DNA of 64,000 nt from Hemicordylus capensis (lineage: Eukaryota > Chordata > Lepidosauria > Squamata > Cordylidae): assembly GCF_027244095.1 (NCBI RefSeq), contig NC_069662.1:87578294-87642293 (forward strand), written 5' to 3'. Positions 63,121 through 64,000 of the stretch are shown here, in pieces. A program made the translations under genes and the position numbers. Under the pieces are notes generated by a model. It was not told the origin of the DNA, ran no database searches, and was given only the letters and a program-made list of their open reading frames with translations. Numbering within the stretch: position 1 is the stretch's first letter; every line of letters starts with the position of its first letter.

Positions 63121-64000
63121 GGGGAAAACGCACAAAGACTAATGTATTCGTTCGTGTAAAGAATAAAGGCTTAGAGGCGTCTTTCTGTTGCAGAATTTGA
63201 AATAATTATTTTTCTAACACACTTCACACCTTTTGCTTTTCTGACAGAGCTTCAGTACTTTTAAATGCCTCCCTTGTGATAAGCAGAAATTCAACAGAGT
63301 TTTAAAAAGCCAGGCGTGTGATTTAAAGTTACAGTACTTTGGACTAATATGCTCTTTCCTCAAAACTGCAGTTGTAGGAAACAAACTGCATAGGGCTGAA
63401 CGTATTTGGGATGTCAATGCTCATGTGCATTTAAAAGACTACATAAGTAGTGGCTGGTATTCAACGGGCAGAATCTCAGTGACAGCAGTGGAAAAGGTTG
63501 CACCTGTTGAATGTTTGCCTAATATGCCATTTTGGACCAACACTGAGGCTGTTCTTACACACAGCCTAACTTAGGCTAGGGAACCCCAGGTTGGGTTAGG
63601 CTGCGCATCAAAACTGCCAGGATCGGGCCCAATCCCTGCAGTGCAGCAGCACCTAGCCCTGCTTTTTAGCCTGGGTTAATGTTGGCCAGCACCCTGTTAA
63701 CCTTGGCTCTGGGACTGTGTGTATTGTTAGGCTACATTTAGCCCGAGGAGACTCAAAGATGAGCGCCTAGAGTGTTAGTCTCCTGTGGGAATCCCCCAAT
63801 GCACTGCTCTTGGTACATTGTGGGAAACCCAGAGGCCAGGACACATCATAATGGCCTCCGATCCTCTGTGCTGCAACAGAGCAGCATTGATAGCCAGGGA
63901 GTGTGGTGGCACGCTGACTCCTAAAAGTCATCATCTGGGGCAGAAGGTACGTGGAGCACAGCCTTCCCCCTGCCCACCCAGTCGTGTGAATGGGCTCAAA
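63121..64000. other. Upstream flank of CDK13
   Basis: No gene was recognised. 63121-63545 is AT-rich and unassigned; 63552-63997 is a MITE. Confidence 0.7.
63552..63997. mobile_element. Non-autonomous DNA element (family M), copy 2
   Basis: It begins GAGGCTGTTCTTACACACAG and ends CAGTCGTGTGAATGGGCTC at the window edge. Internal motifs (GGGTTAGGCTGCGC, CTGCCAGGATCGGG, AATCCCCCAATGCACTG) follow the same order as at 15472-15913. The right-hand target site is cut off by the window. Confidence 0.65.

Overview
The window looks like chromosomal DNA of a squamate reptile (lizard or snake). It is AT-rich, carries intron-containing vertebrate genes, and is crowded with repeats typical of squamates: L2/CR1-like LINE pieces, tRNA- and 5S-headed SINEs, many short hAT and Tigger-like DNA transposons, and one DIRS-type tyrosine-recombinase retroelement. 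Nothing bacterial, viral or plasmid-like was seen. The species cannot be read from the sequence alone.

Two host genes are present, converging tail to tail. CDK13, the cyclin K-dependent RNA polymerase II CTD kinase, lies on the minus strand and fills most of the window. All 14 coding exons could be placed, from the start codon at 62297 to the stop codon at 11283, with splice phases that agree throughout (4683 coding nt, 1560 residues). MPLKIP (TTDN1) lies on the plus strand at the left end; only its last coding exon (2883-3092) is inside the window, and exon 1 must lie to the left. The arrangement matches the CDK13-MPLKIP neighbourhood of human chromosome 7p14.

Layout: 1-2882 MPLKIP intron; 2883 to about 3560 MPLKIP last exon and 3' UTR; about 3560-10790 intergenic, with SINE pieces, small foldback elements and a hAT MITE; about 10790-11282 probable CDK13 3' UTR; 11283-62297 CDK13 exons 14 to 1 and introns; about 61000-63100 CpG island with the promoter, including NRF1, ETS and CGCG-box-like motifs; 63100-64000 upstream flank with one MITE.

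The two genes are not known to act in one pathway: CDK13 phosphorylates Pol II CTD and supports processing of long transcripts, whereas MPLKIP is a small protein linked to non-photosensitive trichothiodystrophy and to spliceosome/TFIIH-related functions. The items most worth a second look are a degenerate second copy of CDK13 exon 4 inside intron 4, a lost or shifted exon 13 donor that would add 24 residues to CDK13, a DIRS relic with its internal complementary region, and a GC-rich foldback hAT family with well-preserved target-site duplications. I found no clearly new biological system.
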